Part shown: positions 10,819 through 23,530 of the stretch, in pieces
How the letters are laid out: every line of letters begins with the position of its first letter
Position numbering within the stretch: position 1 is the first letter of the stretch
Assembly: GCA_034766995.1 (NCBI GenBank)
Contig: CM068315.1
Span: forward strand, 20,649,344-20,713,343
Origin: Acanthacorydalis orientalis
Taxonomy: Eukaryota; Arthropoda; Insecta; Megaloptera; Corydalidae
Reading direction: 5' to 3'
Length of the DNA: 64,000 nucleotides
Program-made: the position numbers and the translations under genes
Notes under the pieces: generated by a model
Told to the model about the DNA's origin: nothing
The model's database searches: none
Seen by the model: only the letters and a program-made list of their open reading frames with translations

Positions 10819-11059
10819 ATGTTTATGTGTATTTGATGTACATAAGATTATTTGTGTGAAATTGGCATTCTAACTAGAAATGTAACAAAATATTAAATTC
10901 CAAATCAACAAAGAGACAACCTAAATTTGAGTGGATATACATAACAGTACAATCCTCGTACAACGCTACCCTTAAAAAACTATCAGATGTCCAAACAACA
11001 GTGGTTTTATTTAAGCTAAACAAGATTTAGAAAATGTAACCACGAGATACATAATAGTA
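10111..11059. other. AT-rich DNA with a (TA)n(GT)n array
   Basis: No gene recognised. A microsatellite lies at 10750-10830. Confidence 0.55.
10750..10830. repeat. compound (TA)n(GT)n microsatellite
   Basis: About 50 bp of TA followed by about 20 bp of GT. Confidence 0.95.
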
Positions 11060-11345
11060 TACGGACACACGTACGTACAGACTGATCTTTGTCCATTTAT
11101 TTGTTTGTCGACTTCAACTCTGTGGACGTTAACGAGATTCGTGGGAAATTTTCTGCATGTTAAAATTTTGTGCCCATTAAATAAAAATATATCCGCCGTC
11201 GTCGTCGTTGTCGTCGCCGTTTCCTCATCCCCCGCCGCCATAGAACAGCATCTTGTCACGTCAACGTCATCCCTAGATCTTGAACCTGTAGTCAACGGTA
11301 CGCACTGCATTGGCATTTTAACATGGTACGAAACGTCAAAATCTA
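11060..11345. promoter_or_regulatory. higher-GC island with (GTC)n tract
   Basis: Mixed-composition block containing CCGCCGTCGTCGTCGTTGTC-like trinucleotide repeats at 11192-11220. Both strands are open for 82 and 101 codons here, but neither frame shows a domain, so the openness probably reflects composition. Could be an untranslated exon, enhancer or promoter. Confidence 0.25.
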
Positions 11346-11495
11346 CTCAGTAATATTTTTCTAAACCTTAATTATGTGTACCTTCTCGACGAAAAATGTC
11401 GAAAGTACTTTGTGTCTACTCTTGCTTCATTATTTTATGCTTCGTATGATTTTTAAGTACCTTAAAAATATAATTGTTTTTCAGCCCAATTAGCA

Positions 11496-11568
<73 letters not shown>

Positions 11569-12589
11569 CATATTCATATTACAGACAATTATATTTGTAG
11601 TAAGTTACGTTCAACCTTATTTAATACTTGTCAGTCGAGTTCCTCAATACATTTTATTCAAAAAATGTTTTACGTAATATAATAAATATTTTTTAAAAAC
11701 AAAAGGGATGAATTTGAAAGATTACTTCATATTGAAGTTATTTTCAAGTTTTGTACATAGAGCCCAAAATTCTAGGCTCTAAAATAAAAAAGAAGAGCTT
11801 ACAATTACTCCAAATACACGGTTATGTTTAATCAAGTTCAATTTTATTAACTAAAAATTTTTAACAAATAAATTTCCACTCCACAAATCAGAGATTTTTT
11901 TTGGATCGAAAATGTTTATTAAATGATTATTAACTATTTTCAATTGTTGTATATGCGCATTTCGAATGAGATGCCACCCTTTTTGCGTACTGGTGTAGAA
12001 CATATTTTTCTGCAACAGGACACTCTAAGAATGTTGGTAACGTCATCCAAAGTCAAGTGGGAGTTGACAAAATGATCAATACTCAATTATTGATAATTTT
12101 TGATAAAAAAATCTGTGATTTGTGGGATGACAGAAAAAGTTGTTTGCAAACAGGAAAGTAGTCTCAGTATGAGAACTATATTGCTACTACAATTAGTTTT
12201 AAATAATAAGAACGTCTTATTTTTTATATTATTTATAATTAAAGTAAATGATATAATTGCAAATGGAATTTTAATGACTACGAGAGAATAGTTAATCTAT
12301 TTCTAATAGAAAAATTTCTACATTAAAAATAAATTGCCATTATTTCTTTGAGGAGACAATATTTTGAAAACTGAGACAAATCTTCATTTACTGATCATAA
12401 AATCGAATCATAAGATCGAAGAAATCGTGCTACTTGAATGTATGAAATAAAAATCAAAATTGACAAATGTTCTTCAGAAAAAAATAGTTTATGTAACATT
12501 GAACAATATTTATTTACCTGACATGTATTTAACATTCAAGGATCAATATCCGATGATAAATTGTTGTACGATATTCAACAACTCAATCC
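11346..12589. other. AT-rich DNA, nothing recognised
   Basis: (TA)n array at 11501-11566. The remainder shows no convincing frame, though 12085-12130 faintly resembles the dispersed AT-rich repeat. Confidence 0.5.
11501..11566. repeat. (TA)n microsatellite
   Basis: Pure TA array. Confidence 0.95.
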
Positions 12590-13079
12590 ATCTCACATTC
12601 GCTCGAACTGTACCCGAAACAAATATCTCAATATAGCTATTAAGCGGGCCCCATTTCAATATACTCACACATACACTTGCACAATAGACAAATGAAATGT
12701 ACACCACTGTTCACTATAAACAGCCCTCTCGATCTCTCGGTATCAATTTCGTTCCGCGTCGCATAATAAGAATACAGTGTGGCTCCGATACTGAACGCCT
12801 AACCGATTGAATGGACGCGCTGATATCTGATCGTGGTACACGCTGCGTGTTCTGGATCAAACACAGATTCGTTCCTCTCATGTTACCGGATCGTTCTAAT
12901 ACGGCAGTATTTAATGTTTTTTTCTGTCTGTTAAATAATAATTATTATTCGTATAAAAATTCTATGGCTGTGTGTACATGTATATGTGTTACTAGCTACC
13001 ATGTTCGTTTCTATAGAAGACAGTGGAATGGAACGCCAGTGACAGTTTTGTTTGAAGATAAAAACATATCTCTTCTCGA

Positions 13080-13082
<3 letters not shown>
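12590..13082. promoter_or_regulatory. higher-GC island
   Basis: Complex sequence with GCGGGCCCC, CGTTCCGCGTCGC and ATCGTGGTACACGC segments. An open frame from 12811 runs into the adjacent (TA)n array and shows no domain, so I do not call it coding. Possible regulatory DNA or untranslated exon, by inference from composition only. Confidence 0.25.
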
Positions 13083-13135
<53 letters not shown>

Positions 13136-13155
13136 ATATGTGTGTAGATATATGT
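13083..13155. repeat. (TA)n microsatellite
   Basis: TA array with a TGTGTAGATATATG tail. Confidence 0.95.
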
Positions 13156-13855
13156 ACAGGTTGTCCTGAAAAATGTCTGTAAATTTGTATTCAGATTCAA
13201 TGATATATTTATATACTAAAAATATATATTTTATATGTTTAGGAAACTATATTTATAAATATACGATCTTGAACTTAATTTTAAAATTCATTATCTTCAT
13301 TTGTTGAAAGATAACTAACAATCTTATTGTGGAATAAATCATTTTCTGTAATATTTTCATTTATATTTGTAAAGTATTTCGTATGAAATTATGAAGACAG
13401 TATATACTATCTTCAATGTTTTCATTGACATTTGGTATAACAGTCAACAAAAAATAAGAAAATAATATTTACACATGATTTTTTGTTTCAATCTATATTC
13501 TTTTCTAATCAAAAATATTTAATAATTGATTATTAATATTTGGTATTGACTATGCCGAAATAAAGAAAAATTTAAGAAATTTTTGTGTAGCACTTCAATA
13601 ATGTGATTAAGTGAAAAGTTCGTTTGTTCCAGTCATATTCATATTTAACTTATTTCTTCCTTCAATAAATCCATACGCGATTTAAAAATGATGATTAAAA
13701 AGTAATCTTATCTTTTTCTCTATTTGAAAGAAAACAAAATTTGTATGTTTTAATTATAACACGAATTAGGCCCTTTCCAAGTGCTGAAATGGTTACGATA
13801 TTTCTAAAAAGGTCTATATTGGACGGAAATATTACCCGGCAAGACTTTGTATATA
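13156..13855. other. AT-rich DNA, nothing recognised
   Basis: Only a TACAGGTTGTCCTGAAAAAT motif near 13156, reminiscent of some transposon ends but without a partner seen. Confidence 0.45.
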
Positions 13856-14422
13856 TTAGATTAATAGAAAAATAATTACGAATTTTGTTTTCTGAATTCT
13901 AATCTTAATTTTTTTAATGAAAGTATCAATTCATCGTGTTTATGTTAATATAATTTTAAAGTACATTTTTCGGTCTGTATTTTGGAAACATCGACTTTTT
14001 TTATTAATTTTGCTTCAAATTGGGTTATTGAATTAAAGATGAGAAAGAAACAAATAAGATCAATTTTTTTATGAGTTCAAAACGAGTGGTAAAGCAGCAG
14101 AAACCGCTTGTAAACTAAACGATACTTTCGGTGTGGGTACTGTTAAGGAACGTACGATGCAATGGTAATTCCAAAAGTTTCGTGATGAAGACGAGAGTTT
14201 TAAAGACGAAAAAGGTCGTGAGCGTCCTTCTTCAGTTCATAACGATCAACTGAAAGCGTTAGTTGTATCAGAAATACGCACAACAATTTGAGAGCTTGTT
14301 TAAAAGTTACATGTTAGTCATTCAGCAGTTCTGGACCACTTAAAACAGCTAGGAAAATTAAAAAGGAGAAAAATGTATATGAATTTGAAGGTCATAAACC
14401 GTCATCATTTTTACCAACTTAA
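13856..14422 (+). mobile_element. internally deleted mariner, copy A
   Basis: Bounded by mariner-type ends: TTAGATTAATAG...AATAATTACG on the left and CCAACTTAA on the right, with TA on both sides. The retained part is the long 5' leader plus the N-terminal HTH domain. Reading through stops gives GKAAETACKLNDTFGVGTVK, ERTMQW, FQKFRDEDESF, GRERPSSVHNDQLKALV, then a second HTH ending LKQLGKLKRRKMY. The catalytic domain is deleted and the 3' end follows directly. Copies B, C and D share the same leader and junction region. Confidence 0.8.
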
Positions 14423-15534
14423 TATAAAACATAATACGAAATAATCCGTATGTGGGAATGGATTCACTCATTGTGTTTCACTGCTTCGTGTATGCCAACA
14501 GTGACATATGTTTAATAGTAATGTGTTATAGTTATGGGAATCTGATTACAGTAGCTACATTCAGATATCCGCATATTTAGTAATAAAAAATTCTATTCAA
14601 AGTCGCGTTAACTAATTTTATTTGAAAAATAGAGTATTTAAATGTATGCGTGACCTGCATATTCATTTAAAAAAATAATCTTAACAATCAACATGTTATA
14701 CTTTTTGATGAAAATCAATAAGCAAGCATTAGATGAATTTGGACAATTGTTGAAATTTTTAAATCTAGACTATAGAAAGAGTTTCGTAAGAAATAACTCA
14801 TTAAAATATAATAAAAAAAATTCAACAACAAACTATATAATTTGCAGACAGTTCCAGGCTCTACACATTCTTGTTCGAAAATAAAGAGTCCAATTATTAA
14901 TCAATGGCATCTATAGAAATCTCGCAATATTGCATTTTCTTCTAAGATACTTTTTATATAAGAAGACAATTTTTCAAGTGTTTTTTTCAATATTTATGAA
15001 CTGAATCTAAACTTAAAACTATGAACATTAATTCTATCCAATTTTTCAGAAAACATCATCAATTCCTTATTAGTATTTTTAACAATTGTTTTGTTTCAAC
15101 CAAACAATCGATATAATTTCGAAGCGTACAAATTATTTTTAATAAAAAAATATACTCATTATGTTACTCTATGATTTGTGGTTTGATGATAATTCTCTTC
15201 AATTCTAAGCAATTTTTCTCACTAATATAATGAACATTATCAGAGTTTACTTAGAAAAAGTAAACTATTGATAAGTCAGAAACAGTATGACACACTAATC
15301 ATATTAATAGAGCATTTTAAGAGCTAAATACATGCTTATGCGCTCTAAAGATAATGATATGACATCAAAATATACGTAAAACGTTCAAAGTAAACAATAA
15401 GTAATCCTAGAACATTTTAAAAAATATATGTTGTATTGAAGTTGTGCTGTTAATTAATTATATTAAAAGAATACTTTTTCCTGAGAATTATAAAAGTATC
15501 TCATCTTAGTCTTGTATAAACACATACATATATC
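14423..15534. other. AT-rich DNA, nothing recognised
   Basis: A 63-codon frame at 14693-14884 shows no domain. Confidence 0.5.

Positions 15535-15632
<98 letters not shown>
15535..15632. repeat. (TA)n microsatellite
   Basis: TA array with TATG interruptions. Confidence 0.95.
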
Positions 15633-15689
15633 ATAAAATTAATTAATTACAATAAAAACGCAGTTAATAGAACTAAAATTTACATATCA

Positions 15690-16215
15690 GTTCTTTTTAA
15701 TGACCGTTCCTGGCCGAAACCCGCCTAAATTATTTTTTTCGTTCGTAATTGCCTCGTAAAACGAATACTATTTGTTCACGGGCTGTAAAATGTGGCATTA
15801 AGTATTTTACATGGCAGTATATCAAAGTCATCAGTAGTTCTCTTCACATAAATACATCGTTGGCGGAGGTTCACTACCGTGAAAATACACACACGAAGAG
15901 ATCTTACAAGAAGAGTACGCCAGCTCTCTGTGTACGTGCATGTATAAAACATAAATATGTGTACTGGGTGGACGTGGAAGGGGCGCACCGTGTACAAATA
16001 TAAAATATAAGTGCAATTATTCAACGTTTACATCAATCACTGGGACTTAGATTGTATCGGATGACTTGCACCCGCCCTAATTGCAGTGTATCAATGCAAC
16101 CGGGCATTTGTATTCGAACTCGTATGGTGTGTTGTGCTCGTAGTAACGGAAACAAAAATGCAAAACTGACATTCACCAAACATGGCTGACCTTTTGTTAC
16201 GTGTGCGTGTGTATG
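15690..16215. promoter_or_regulatory. higher-GC island
   Basis: Roughly 0.5 kb of complex sequence, including GGTGGACGTGGAAGGGGCGC near 15967 and GCAACCGGGC near 16095. Both strands have open frames of about 82-84 codons without recognisable domains. Could be a conserved non-coding element or an untranslated exon. Confidence 0.3.
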
Positions 16216-17345
16216 AGAAGATTTGTTAATATTACTTCGCTAGGAATGTATCGAATTGAATAGGAAATTATATGTGTTTAACAAAGAAATAGCAAAGTAT
16301 TCACATTTAGAAAATTAATATATTTGCTTGTACTATTGTAAAAATTACGTAAAAAATATATATTTTAATTATCACAAAGCACAATAGGAATCTAAGCATA
16401 AAAAAATATAATAAAAATAGTTTTATTTCTTTGTATAGTACATGAAAAAATAAAAGGAAATAATATCTTGCAGACATAATAATAAGTGAAATCTCTAGTC
16501 TAGAAATTGAACATTTATTTATTTTTTTAAGTATGGCAAATTTAGAATTAAACAATAAATAAACACTTCAAATTAAAAAAAATGTTGATTTCTGAATTGA
16601 AAATATATTTAGAATACATAAAAATAATTCATACACAGTGCATATTCATATATTTACATTAACAATATAAAAAATGAGTAATACCAAAGACATCAAAAAA
16701 ATATCTAGGAAATTATTAAATAATTTAAAAATACGTGAAGGAAAAATGATATTTAATTAGGGCATGTAGAATATCTTAATAATGAAATTAATACATTAAA
16801 AATAACAGCAACAAAAGTAAAATTTAATACTATACATTTTCCAAAAAATATATTTTTATCAACCATTCACGACATTTAAGTTCTGAGATGCACTTTCGAC
16901 TAATTTGTTCATTATGTATTGACAAATATTGTTTTTTACTGATAATTCGAAACAACCACGTTATGTTCACACATTTTATAGTCGATTAATCAAAGTCTAC
17001 ACTCATTGTGCTTTTTTGTTTAGTTACTTTTTTTTAAAAAAAACTAATTTAGTACATTGTTAAAAAAAATATTTACTTCAGTCTCGAATTTCAAAAAGAC
17101 AATTTGCAAAAATTGTTTTGTATTTAATCAGTGTGCAATAATATCAAAATAAAACATGTAATGTGAAAGAATATCGAGCAGGTCAAGAAAATCTGTTTTA
17201 TCATTAAATAAAAAGAAATTGGCGAGGTATATTGAAGAATGAGAAATATTAACAGCCCTATAACACAAAGGCCAAATCTCGGCAGATTTGTGTTCCCGTA
17301 GCGCTAGTGCAGTGTTAGGTGTTTCACTATATAATACTCATAATA
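16216..17345. other. AT-rich DNA, nothing recognised
   Basis: Very AT-rich with no convincing reading frame or terminal repeat. Confidence 0.55.
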
Positions 17346-18627
17346 TTAAGTTAGTGCAAAACTAATTGCGGTTTTTACGTATTGAGTATAAAGACGCATA
17401 TATATATATATATATATATAAGTTAAAAATTATATTTATTAATCGAAATAAAGACCACTAGGTCAGTGGTCTTTATTTTGAGAAATGTGTACAGGCCGTA
17501 CACATTTCTTCCAACGGGAAATAAGTTTGATTATTCTTACAAGATAGAATTCTGGAATCCTGGTGTTAACGAATTCATCGAAAGCGCTTTGAGCTGATGC
17601 TTGATCTTTGAAAACCTGCTCTTGTAGGAACTTACTTAAATTTCGCAAGAAATGATAATCTGTCGGAGACAGGTCTGGAGAATACGGTCCACGGTGATAA
17701 GTAATTTGGCAGACGTGTGGTTGGGTGTTGTCATGAAGAAGAAGTGGTCCTCTTCGATTGACTAATGCTGACCGTAAACTAAAGAAAATAAGTAATTTTT
17801 TAAATTTTCTGACAATTTTTTTTTCTGTTATTGTTTCATCAGAATTTAAGAAGTTGTAGTGAATGATGTCACTTTCCGACCACCAAACAGTGACATGAAG
17901 CTTCGGTTTTCAAAAACAGTTTTGGTGCTTCTCCTCGATCTAGCTATTGTGATGAACGTTTCCGATTGTTGTAGAGAATCCACTTTTCTTCACATGTGAC
18001 AATGCGATCATGAAAGGGATCATTTTTGCTACGCAAAAGAAATGCAGAGCAGACTTCATGTCGCCCAATAGCTTGATCTTCGTTTAGTTTATGCAGCACC
18101 CATTTATCCAGATTTTTTGTTATTCCAATTAGGCACACATTTCGTACAGCTGTTAAATGATCAACATTGCGTTCTTCTGCTACCTCTCAAGTTATTTTCA
18201 GTGGGACCGCTTCAATGCTTCTTAAATCATTATTGTCTATAGCTGAAGAACGTTCACGGCCCTTCTCATTATCAAGGCTTTCGTTTCCATCACGAAATTT
18301 TTGGAACCAGTGTCGAACTGTACGTTCACTAATTGATTATTCGCCAAAACCAAATTTGATATTTCGAGCAGTTTCTGTTGCTTGACGTCCCAATTTAAAC
18401 TTATACAACAAAATCTCGTGAAATACTTGTTTTCTATGACTAATTTAAGAGGTTGTAATCAATAATATTAAAGAATGAAAACAATAGATTTGAGCTGAAA
18501 TCAGTAGTGCTAATTTTATTGTTTACAATGATATATCACATGACTATAACAAAAGATAACGGTAATTAGAAAAATCGGCACTAAACTTAAAATTATAAAA
18601 ACCGCAATTATTTTTGCACCAAACTAA
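17346..18627 (-). mobile_element. near full-length mariner of Hsmar1/cecropia type
   Basis: 1282 bp, flanked by TA on both sides. The ends read TTAAGTTAGTGCAAAACTAA and, reverse-complemented, TTAGTTTGGTGCAAAAATAA, both continuing TTGCGGTTTTT as in Hsmar1-type mariners. On the minus strand the HTH domain lies at about 18400-18200, the linker LDKWVLHKLNEDQ near 18095, the first catalytic region VTCEEKWILYNNR near 17975, the second LLLHDNTQPHV near 17740, and the third YSPDLSPTDYHFLRNL near 17670. The first catalytic Asp is Glu. Aspartates two and three remain, but there are several stops and frameshifts. A (TA)n tract lies in the 3' UTR at 17398-17420. Near the family's usual length of about 1.3 kb, but inactive. 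Confidence 0.9.
17446..17478. repeat. 14-bp perfect stem-loop in the mariner 3' UTR
   Basis: AAATAAAGACCACT and its exact complement AGTGGTCTTTATTT are separated by five bases. The stem places an AATAAA poly(A) signal on either strand. It lies just after the transposase stop region. Confidence 0.8.
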
Positions 18628-19874
18628 TATATGAATATATACTACACTAATACACTATAATACTCATATGAATTACCTTACACTCCACTAGAGCCTCTAT
18701 CGACTGGAGAACAAGATCGTGCCTCGTGCAGCATAGGAAAATATAGCTTGTCATTGGACTGATATTAATAAAATCACAATGATGAAAATATAATATAAAC
18801 GATATATGTGATAATATAACGATATACGAGTATAACGATATATAACGATATAATAACGATATATGTGATAATATAAATAAATATAATGGACACGGAAAAA
18901 TCCAATATCAGCAGTGAGAAATGAACTCTGTTTGATGATGATTGCTGATCAGTAGTTAACAATGAACTCTTTGAAGGAAAATAGATTTTTAAGTTACAAT
19001 TGTATGTTTTTATACCTGTGATCCCGTGAATATATAATCCTAGTGGGCTTTGTCTTTCGCAGTTGAGATTGCCAATTTCACACTACCAGTTTCAGCACAT
19101 GTGCCAAATTCTGTTAGATGTTGAGACTCAATTTCTAATATTTTTCTGAAGATGGTACAAACTGACCCAAAAGGACAAAGATTACCTGAATACTTTTTTA
19201 GTGGTAAAAACAAGCGGAAATTTTTGGTACAGAAAAAAGTTAAGAACCGTTTTACTTTTATGAATATACGTAAATATGAAAATCTAGAGTAATAGAAAAT
19301 ATTATTTTGTCTGACAAAATAAAAACAAATAGATTTAAATTCAATGGGTGAGGTTAGATGAAGAGCAAGTGACCCATTGAAATTTCAATTTGTAAAACAT
19401 AATGTTATAATGTAGGTAGCCATTATGATTTAGAATTGCACAAAAGCATAATTTATAAGCTTACTGTGTCGTATTGAAGGACGAATTAATTAGTTCATGT
19501 ATAAAAGTATTCTTTAAAAATATCCGTATGAGCTTCTGTAATATATGCTCATAGTAGAAAAGAAGCTAGAGCATTCTATCACGATCGATATTCTAAATAC
19601 AAGACGGTATGTGTGCAAAACTGTCTTGAAAGAACAATTTTTTATTGTTTTAGATGGTCATTACAGTATTATATAAAAACATGTAAATTCTGTCGAAAAA
19701 CTGTGTGTGTGACATTTAGAAAACAGACTGTATAATACGAGTATATATCATATAACTAAGTTCATAACTTATAAAAAAACGCAGGGAAAATGAAATGAAA
19801 TCGAATCAGAATATTAAGAAATTCAGTACATGCTGTATCGAGTCTCGGAATTTTTAAAACTAATAGTCACCGGA
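18628..19874. other. AT-rich DNA with a degenerate tandem repeat
   Basis: Positions 18796-18872 are an imperfect tandem array based on ATAACGATATA with GTGATAATATA variants. The remainder is unremarkable. Confidence 0.6.
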
Positions 19875-20123
19875 CAAATTTATTACTCGTTTTGAACCCA
19901 TACAAACAATTTTACTCTTATTTGCTTATTTTTCATCTTTAAGTCAATAGCCTAATTTAAAGAAAAATTAATAATAAAACCAAAGTCGATGTTATCAAAA
20001 TACAGACCGAAAAATGTACTTTAAAATGATATTAATATGAATATGACGAAAAATGACACTTATTGAAAAAATTACGGTTAGAATTCAGAAAAAAAAAGGG
20101 CAGTTATTTTCCTACCAACCTAA
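19875..20123 (-). mobile_element. internally deleted mariner, copy D (5' part only)
   Basis: The minus strand begins with TTAGGTTGGTAGG at 20123 and follows the same leader as copies A-C (TCTGAATTCTAACC, AAAGTG/ACAC, ATCGACTTTGGTTTTATTAT) to the start of the N-terminal coding region. Similarity stops near 19875. No right terminus seen. Confidence 0.75.
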
Positions 20124-20799
20124 CATTTCTCTAATTTAGGCCCTATCGACAAACTGATGGTCACACTCTTCTTATTTAACTCTATTTTTTTTACAGTTCT
20201 TTAAAATCATATACCGTCGAATAATCTATTTCCCTTTATAGAAAACTTAGGTATCAAATAAGTACTTCAACGAATTTTTCAATTCCTTTCATATTGTATC
20301 ACACTTTCTAAACTGTTTTAGTAATCCGATAGATTAAAATCATTGATAGTAGTATGATGATACCTACTAAACATCTTTCTTATATAACTTTTTGATCGAT
20401 AACTGTTTGAAGATGCATTTTGATCGAATGGATTTATAATCGATGTAGTATTAAAAGGAAAAACTATACTTTGACAGTGTTAGACTGAATCTCCAAAATA
20501 CTGGCAAGATAAGATTATTGATTAGAGGTGTTATTTATAATGAAATCATTTAAAAGATAATTATTAATTGTAAAATAATTTTTTGACAAAGGAGTAAAAC
20601 TGCTCAATTGTATATTCTTTAACATTATCAATATGTATCGAAATTTATACGATGTTCTATATGAGAGGGAATCGAACAGATATATTTTTGAGATTTTTCT
20701 TAAACAATTAATTAAATGTTATACAACCTCTTTTAATTAAACTATGTTTATTTAGTTTTACAGTCGGTTAAACGAATAAATTGCTTCAAAAATAAATGA
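20124..20799. other. AT-rich DNA, nothing recognised
   Basis: No domain or repeat structure recognised. Confidence 0.5.
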
Positions 20800-21084
20800 T
20801 ATCAGTTTGCAAACAAACACTTAAAAATTACTTGACGAATATGAGTGAGACAATATACTTTGTGGATGATTTCTTCGGTTGTTACACTTTTCGGACGTGC
20901 ACTACGCAGGTTATCTTCTAAGTTTGCATGGCCACATTTAAATTCAGCTACCCAATTCTTTACGGTTGTATACGATGGTGCAATATCACCCAGTACAGTT
21001 TTCATCTCATTAAAGATTTCTGTAGGCGTTAAGCCTTTTTTGACAAAAAAAACTTATCACTGCACGATATTCAACTTGATCCAT
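20800..21084 (-). pseudogene. mariner transposase N-terminal HTH fragment
   Basis: From an ATG at 21084 the translation begins MDQVEYRAVI and, after a frameshift, continues EMKTVLGDIAPSYTTVKNWV, AEFKCGHANLEDNLRSARPK, SVTTEEIIHKV. This is the paired HTH DNA-binding domain of a mariner transposase. It ends where the DHRVKM...EIVE region of the copy at 1-836 would begin, so it may come from the same family. No catalytic domain follows. Confidence 0.85.
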
Positions 21085-21809
21085 TTCAATAACGGCAAAA
21101 AAAAGTTTTATTAATTGCTGTTTGCAACAAACTGCTTGACATATTAATTATAGACATTGAGGTTATGTGTAAGATATATTCGTATTAAAATTATTATATA
21201 TTTATGTTCATTTAATAACATTTCAGTATAAAGACATTTTCATGTCAAAGATCTTACTTATAAATAAGCATACATTTCACCCACAAAAAAGCGAAAAATA
21301 ATTTGGCCTGCATCCAACAAATTAGACACCTCAGTATCATCGCAGTCATCTTTAAACTCTAACATTGATTAAGACAATGACACATTATGTGATAAAGATC
21401 TCTTTCAAATTCTCATTTTAAACTACTTGATGTTCTAATTTTCCATACTTATACACTTTTTCAACATCAATATGTTATCTACTAATGAGTTTATTTCTTT
21501 TTATATTTAAAACAATGATTGTATTTTGTTGTCGATTTTATTCGTTATTGAAAACATATTCAGCATATTTTTGTTTTAAATTAATTACTCTTCTTTTTCT
21601 GTTGTAACTAGATCTTGTTTTTTCCTGTCCTTTTATTTTTTCTTTTTTCTAATATATATTTCCATACTTTTTATAATTTCTAAAAATCGTGAATTATTAT
21701 ATATTTAATTATTTTTCACTTAAAACTAATATTTTTCTTTCGTAGGAAAAACCGGGTTGAATATATGTTGACAATTTAGTAGAAATAGTATGTGAGTAAA
21801 TTTAAGTAA
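21085..21809. other. AT-rich DNA, nothing recognised
   Basis: No convincing coding or repeat structure. Confidence 0.5.
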
Positions 21810-21815
21810 ATTATA

Positions 21816-21882
<67 letters not shown>

Positions 21883-21905
21883 GTGTGTGTCATGTGTATA
21901 TATAG
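21810..21905. repeat. (TA)n microsatellite
   Basis: TA array with a CTGTGTGTGTC interruption at its right side. Confidence 0.95.
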
Positions 21906-22377
21906 ATATACAAATACTCTTAGAAGAGAATTAACAATATGTTTATATAAATATAAATTCGAAGTGAATACAAGCGGGGACGACTGTAGACAAAAAAGTT
22001 TTAACCTTCGTAAGTCAAATTAAAATTTTTGCTCACTCACCGTTTTTAATCATATTCCTACATTCAACTCAGTCTGCCTTTTCAGTATGTTCAAAAGAGT
22101 CATATGTTTGTGTGTGTGTTGAAATGCATCCATTGAGAACAGCTGTACGAAAAAAAAATTTATTCTTACAAATTCAATGCAAAAACTAATCATAATAAAA
22201 TTTTAATCAATCTTTGTTTTTATATTACGCACAATTATTTAAATAAAAGTTTAGTTGTCAGTAATAACATAAATTATCTGTTTTAAAGTACAGGTAATTA
22301 AATAATATATTTTTATGCAGTAAATAAATAAGTTTAATTTTACATTGGGTTATAAATGTCAGAAAATTAATGTAATG

Positions 22378-22382
22378 TATAT

Positions 22383-22414
<32 letters not shown>

Positions 22415-22424
22415 GTATATATGC

Positions 22425-22459
<35 letters not shown>

Positions 22460-22540
22460 AAGAGAGAAACAGAAACTATTTCATAATATTTGTTCAAGAA
22501 AATTAATTAAAAACCTATATATATATATATATATATATAA
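22378..22540. repeat. (TA)n(GA)n microsatellite and a second (TA)n block
   Basis: TA with TATG/GCAT interruptions to 22440, then GA to about 22462, then a further TA block at 22517-22540. Confidence 0.9.
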
Positions 22541-23149
22541 GATAATATACAAAAATTATAAAATAAGTAAATACATTATATTAAGATTCAAAAATTAATT
22601 AATTATGAATCTGCTGAGCTACACGATTTTTATATCGATGTTGTATATATAATACATATTCTATTTGATTTGAAGTAAATATCCAAGAATGCTACTCTTA
22701 ATATAGTTTTTGTATTTAGAATTTATATGGTTTATCTCGTGTGTATATATATATATATATATATACATACACTATACAATATGGAGGTTATCTCAAATAA
22801 CTTTAATTAGCGGTTTGTGCACAGTGATTAATTTATGCAATTAAAAAATATATTCCTGGAATAATGATTTTCTGTTTCAATAGTATATTGTTCGTCACTC
22901 TCTTTAAATTATTTTCTTCTTTTTTCTTTTGATAGATGAATGTAATAATTTGATTTTGAATGATAGCTCTTTCACCACTCCTTTATTCAAATTTGGACCG
23001 ATTGCAAAGTTTTGCATACTAGTTTATATTTGTTGATAAATTTGAGATTTATAATGAAAAAAGAAAGAATGTTCAGAATATATTTTTTAAAATAATGTAC
23101 TTATTTTTCATTTAATCATCAACTGTAGTTAATACGCGGCTGCCAAAGT
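22541..23149. other. AT-rich DNA, nothing recognised
   Basis: Short (TA)n at 22744-22766. No gene seen. Confidence 0.5.
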
Positions 23150-23530
23150 TTAATAAGTTTCTTCATTCAGCCAGTGAACAAATCTACTGTTTATTCCTTC
23201 AGTCAATCCTTTACTTGACTGTTATGATCATAATGCTATCCTTTAACATCACGGTTTTGCGTTAAAATAATTGAAATTCAACGAATACTTGATTTTTCTG
23301 TAAATATGGTGTGAGAAGACATCAAATTTATCTTGCTTTAAGGCTTTCTGAGTATATGATGTTACATTATTATTATGAAGCATGTTCTATCGTAATGACT
23401 TTGAACAGAAGAAACACATATTTTCAATTTCACCATAAATTCAATATATCGTTGTGAGGTTATAATTAATTCTCTTTCCAAGAAATCCACCAAATGAACA
23501 CTTTATCCATCCTAGAAGAGTATTGTCAAG
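23150..23530 (-). pseudogene. probable mariner transposase C-terminal relic
   Basis: Heavily decayed. On the minus strand I read KVFIWWISWKEN, then in another frame MLHNNNVTSYTQKALKQDKF, DVFSHHIYRK, then SRFVHWLNEETY. These align with the mariner order IWWD..G, LLHDNARPH...L..L..., HPPYSPD and the C-terminal RW-type motif. The second catalytic Asp would be Asn. The match is weak and scattered over frames. Confidence 0.4.

Noticed and set aside
11011..11353. 101-codon minus and 82-codon plus frames
   Set aside because: Driven by a (GTC)n tract giving Val or Thr runs. No domain.
12811..13182. 123-codon plus frame
   Set aside because: Its last third is the (TA)n array and the rest shows no domain.
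15749..16024. Overlapping 82-84 codon frames on both strands
   Set aside because: Openness on both strands points to composition. No domain in either.
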